From the NCBI RefSeq assembly GCF_003315135.1, contig NZ_QNRK01000009.1:111997-175996 (forward strand): DNA of 64,000 nt. The letters are read 5' to 3'. Position 1 is the first letter of the stretch. The number at the start of each line of letters is the position of its first letter. This document shows positions 63,097 to 64,000 of this stretch, in pieces. The position numbers and the translations under genes were made by a program. The notes beneath the pieces are model-generated. The model did no database searches. It was not told where the DNA came from and saw only the letters and a program-made list of their open reading frames with translations. The DNA comes from Roseiarcus fermentans. Lineage in GTDB: Bacteria > Pseudomonadota > Alphaproteobacteria > Rhizobiales > Beijerinckiaceae.

Positions 63097-64000
63097 TCAC
63101 GCCGCCGCGGCGAGGCGCTGCTGGACGGTCGCCTGCAGCGCGCGCAGGTCGTGGGCGAACAGGCGGATGCCTTCGGACAACTTTTCCGTCGCCATCGCGT
63201 CCTCGTTCAAGAGCCAGCGGAACCCCTTCTCGTCCAGCGACAGCTTCGCCGGCGCCGGCCCGGGCCTCGCGGCGTCGAGCTTACGCGGCAGCGGCCCTTC
63301 GTCCTTCGACAGCGCCTCGAGCAACTGCGGCGAGATGGTGAGTCGATCGCAGCCGGCGAGCGCCTCGATCTCCCCGGGGTTGCGGAACGAGGCGCCCATC
63401 ACCACGGTCTTATACCCGTGTGTCTTGTAATATGCGTAGATCGTCCGAACCGACTGCACGCCGGGGTCGGTCTCGCTGTCGAACGGGCCCTCCCCCGCCT
63501 TGACGTGCCAGTCGAGGATGCGGCCGACGAACGGCGAGACGAGGAAGGCGCCGGCGTCTGCGGCGGCTGCGGCCTGCGCCAGCGAGAACATCAGCGTCAT
63601 GTTGCATTCGACGCCCTCGCGCTGCAGCGTGCGCGCGGCTTCGACGCCCTCCCAGGTCGAGGCGAGCTTGATCAGGATTCGGTCGTGGCCGATTCCGCGC
63701 TCCTTGTAGAGGCCGATCAGCTTGCGCCCCTTGGCGATCATCGCCTCGGTATCGAACGACAGGTCGGCGTCGACCTCGGTCGAGACGCGGCCGGGTACGA
63801 TCTTCAGGATCTCGACGCCGAAATTGACGGCGATGCGATCGGTGACGTCGCCGACCGGCGCGCGCGCCTTGCGGCCCCACTCGATCGCCTCGTCGACGAG
63901 ACGCGCATAGCCGGGAATCCCGGCGGCTTTCAGGATCAGCGAAGGGTTGGTGGTCGAGTCGGTGGGATGGAACTGGCGGATCGATTCCATGTCGCCGGTG
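63097..64000 (-). CDS. tal: Transaldolase, 5' end cut by the window edge
   Basis: A transaldolase of the TalA/TalB type, interconverting sedoheptulose 7-phosphate and glyceraldehyde 3-phosphate with erythrose 4-phosphate and fructose 6-phosphate. TTNPSLILKAAGIP, KIVPGRVSTEVDADLSFDTE, RILIKLASTWEGVEAARTL (with the Schiff-base Lys), SPFVGRILDW and VVMGASFRNPGEIEAL are all present. The first in-frame ATG is at 63990, but the codons beyond it read TGD, matching the family, so the gene continues about 15-20 residues past base 64000. It links to the pentose phosphate pathway, as gluconokinase does. Confidence 0.95.
   Translation of the reverse strand, partial: TGDMESIRQFHPTDSTTNPSLILKAAGIPGYARLVDEAIEWGRKARAPVGDVTDRIAVNFGVEILKIVPGRVSTEVDADLSFDTEAMIAKGRKLIGLYKERGIGHDRILIKLASTWEGVEAARTLQREGVECNMTLMFSLAQAAAAADAGAFLVSPFVGRILDWHVKAGEGPFDSETDPGVQSVRTIYAYYKTHGYKTVVMGASFRNPGEIEALAGCDRLTISPQLLEALSKDEGPLPRKLDAARPGPAPAKLSLDEKGFRWLLNEDAMATEKLSEGIRLFAHDLRALQATVQQRLAAAA

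Overview
The window is high-GC DNA from an alphaproteobacterium, most likely of the order Hyphomicrobiales (Rhizobiales). The lineage markers are a GcrA cell-cycle regulator, a PopZ homologue in its usual block with tolC, pcm and valS, a phosphatidylcholine synthase, an ExoR-like Sel1-repeat protein and a DUF2865 protein. Nothing in the window fixes the genus. The layout is chromosomal: housekeeping genes dominate, and I see no phage, transposase or plasmid functions. Accessory material is confined to repeat-rich gaps and a redox/iron region.

Layout. 0-2.1 kb: a decayed gene end and a dense repeat cluster. 2.1-11.8 kb: an MFS exporter, a DUF2865 protein, an acyltransferase-SGNH envelope enzyme preceded by a 45-residue membrane peptide, ExoR and ValS. 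11.8-13.6 kb: a second repeat cluster. 13.6-23.9 kb: a Spy-like protein, PopZ, TolC, Pcm, tRNA-Cys, phosphatidylcholine synthase, a UbiH-type hydroxylase, a divergent oleate-hydratase-family protein and riboflavin synthase. 23.9-30.5 kb: a SnoaL-like protein, a tautomerase divergent from a LysR regulator, an acyl-CoA synthetase, Der and a YfgM-like protein.

30.8-40.3 kb is the most distinctive segment. It holds a dihaem cytochrome c peroxidase, bacterioferritin, three Tat-exported high-potential iron-sulfur proteins, a two-component system, a PepSY/cytochrome b561 operon, a monohaem cytochrome fused to an outer-membrane beta-barrel with a Cyc2-like N-terminus, and a VIT1/CCC1 iron transporter. 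Read together these could carry electrons across the outer membrane, pass them to periplasmic carriers and manage the iron. Iron oxidation itself is an inference.

40.5-45.8 kb: RidA, the propionyl/acetyl-CoA carboxylase biotin subunit, and a sugar-acid MFS transporter coupled to gluconokinase. 45.8-47.1 kb: a third repeat cluster. 47.1-56.8 kb: AzlCD, two EamA transporters, an ArsR/SRPBCC pair with visible operators, an MFS gene remnant, a PEP-CTERM-like peptide, a glycosyltransferase/LpxH-like pair, an unusual SDR protein, an XRE-cupin regulator and an NAD(P)-binding protein. 56.8-58.1 kb: a fourth repeat cluster. 58.1-64 kb: a PAS-XRE-AraC regulator, ChrA, a small secreted protein, a DUF5343 protein, GcrA and transaldolase, which runs off the right edge.

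The four repeat clusters share one modular palindromic family with no coding capacity. It is the main non-genic structure here and accounts for most of the gene-free sequence.
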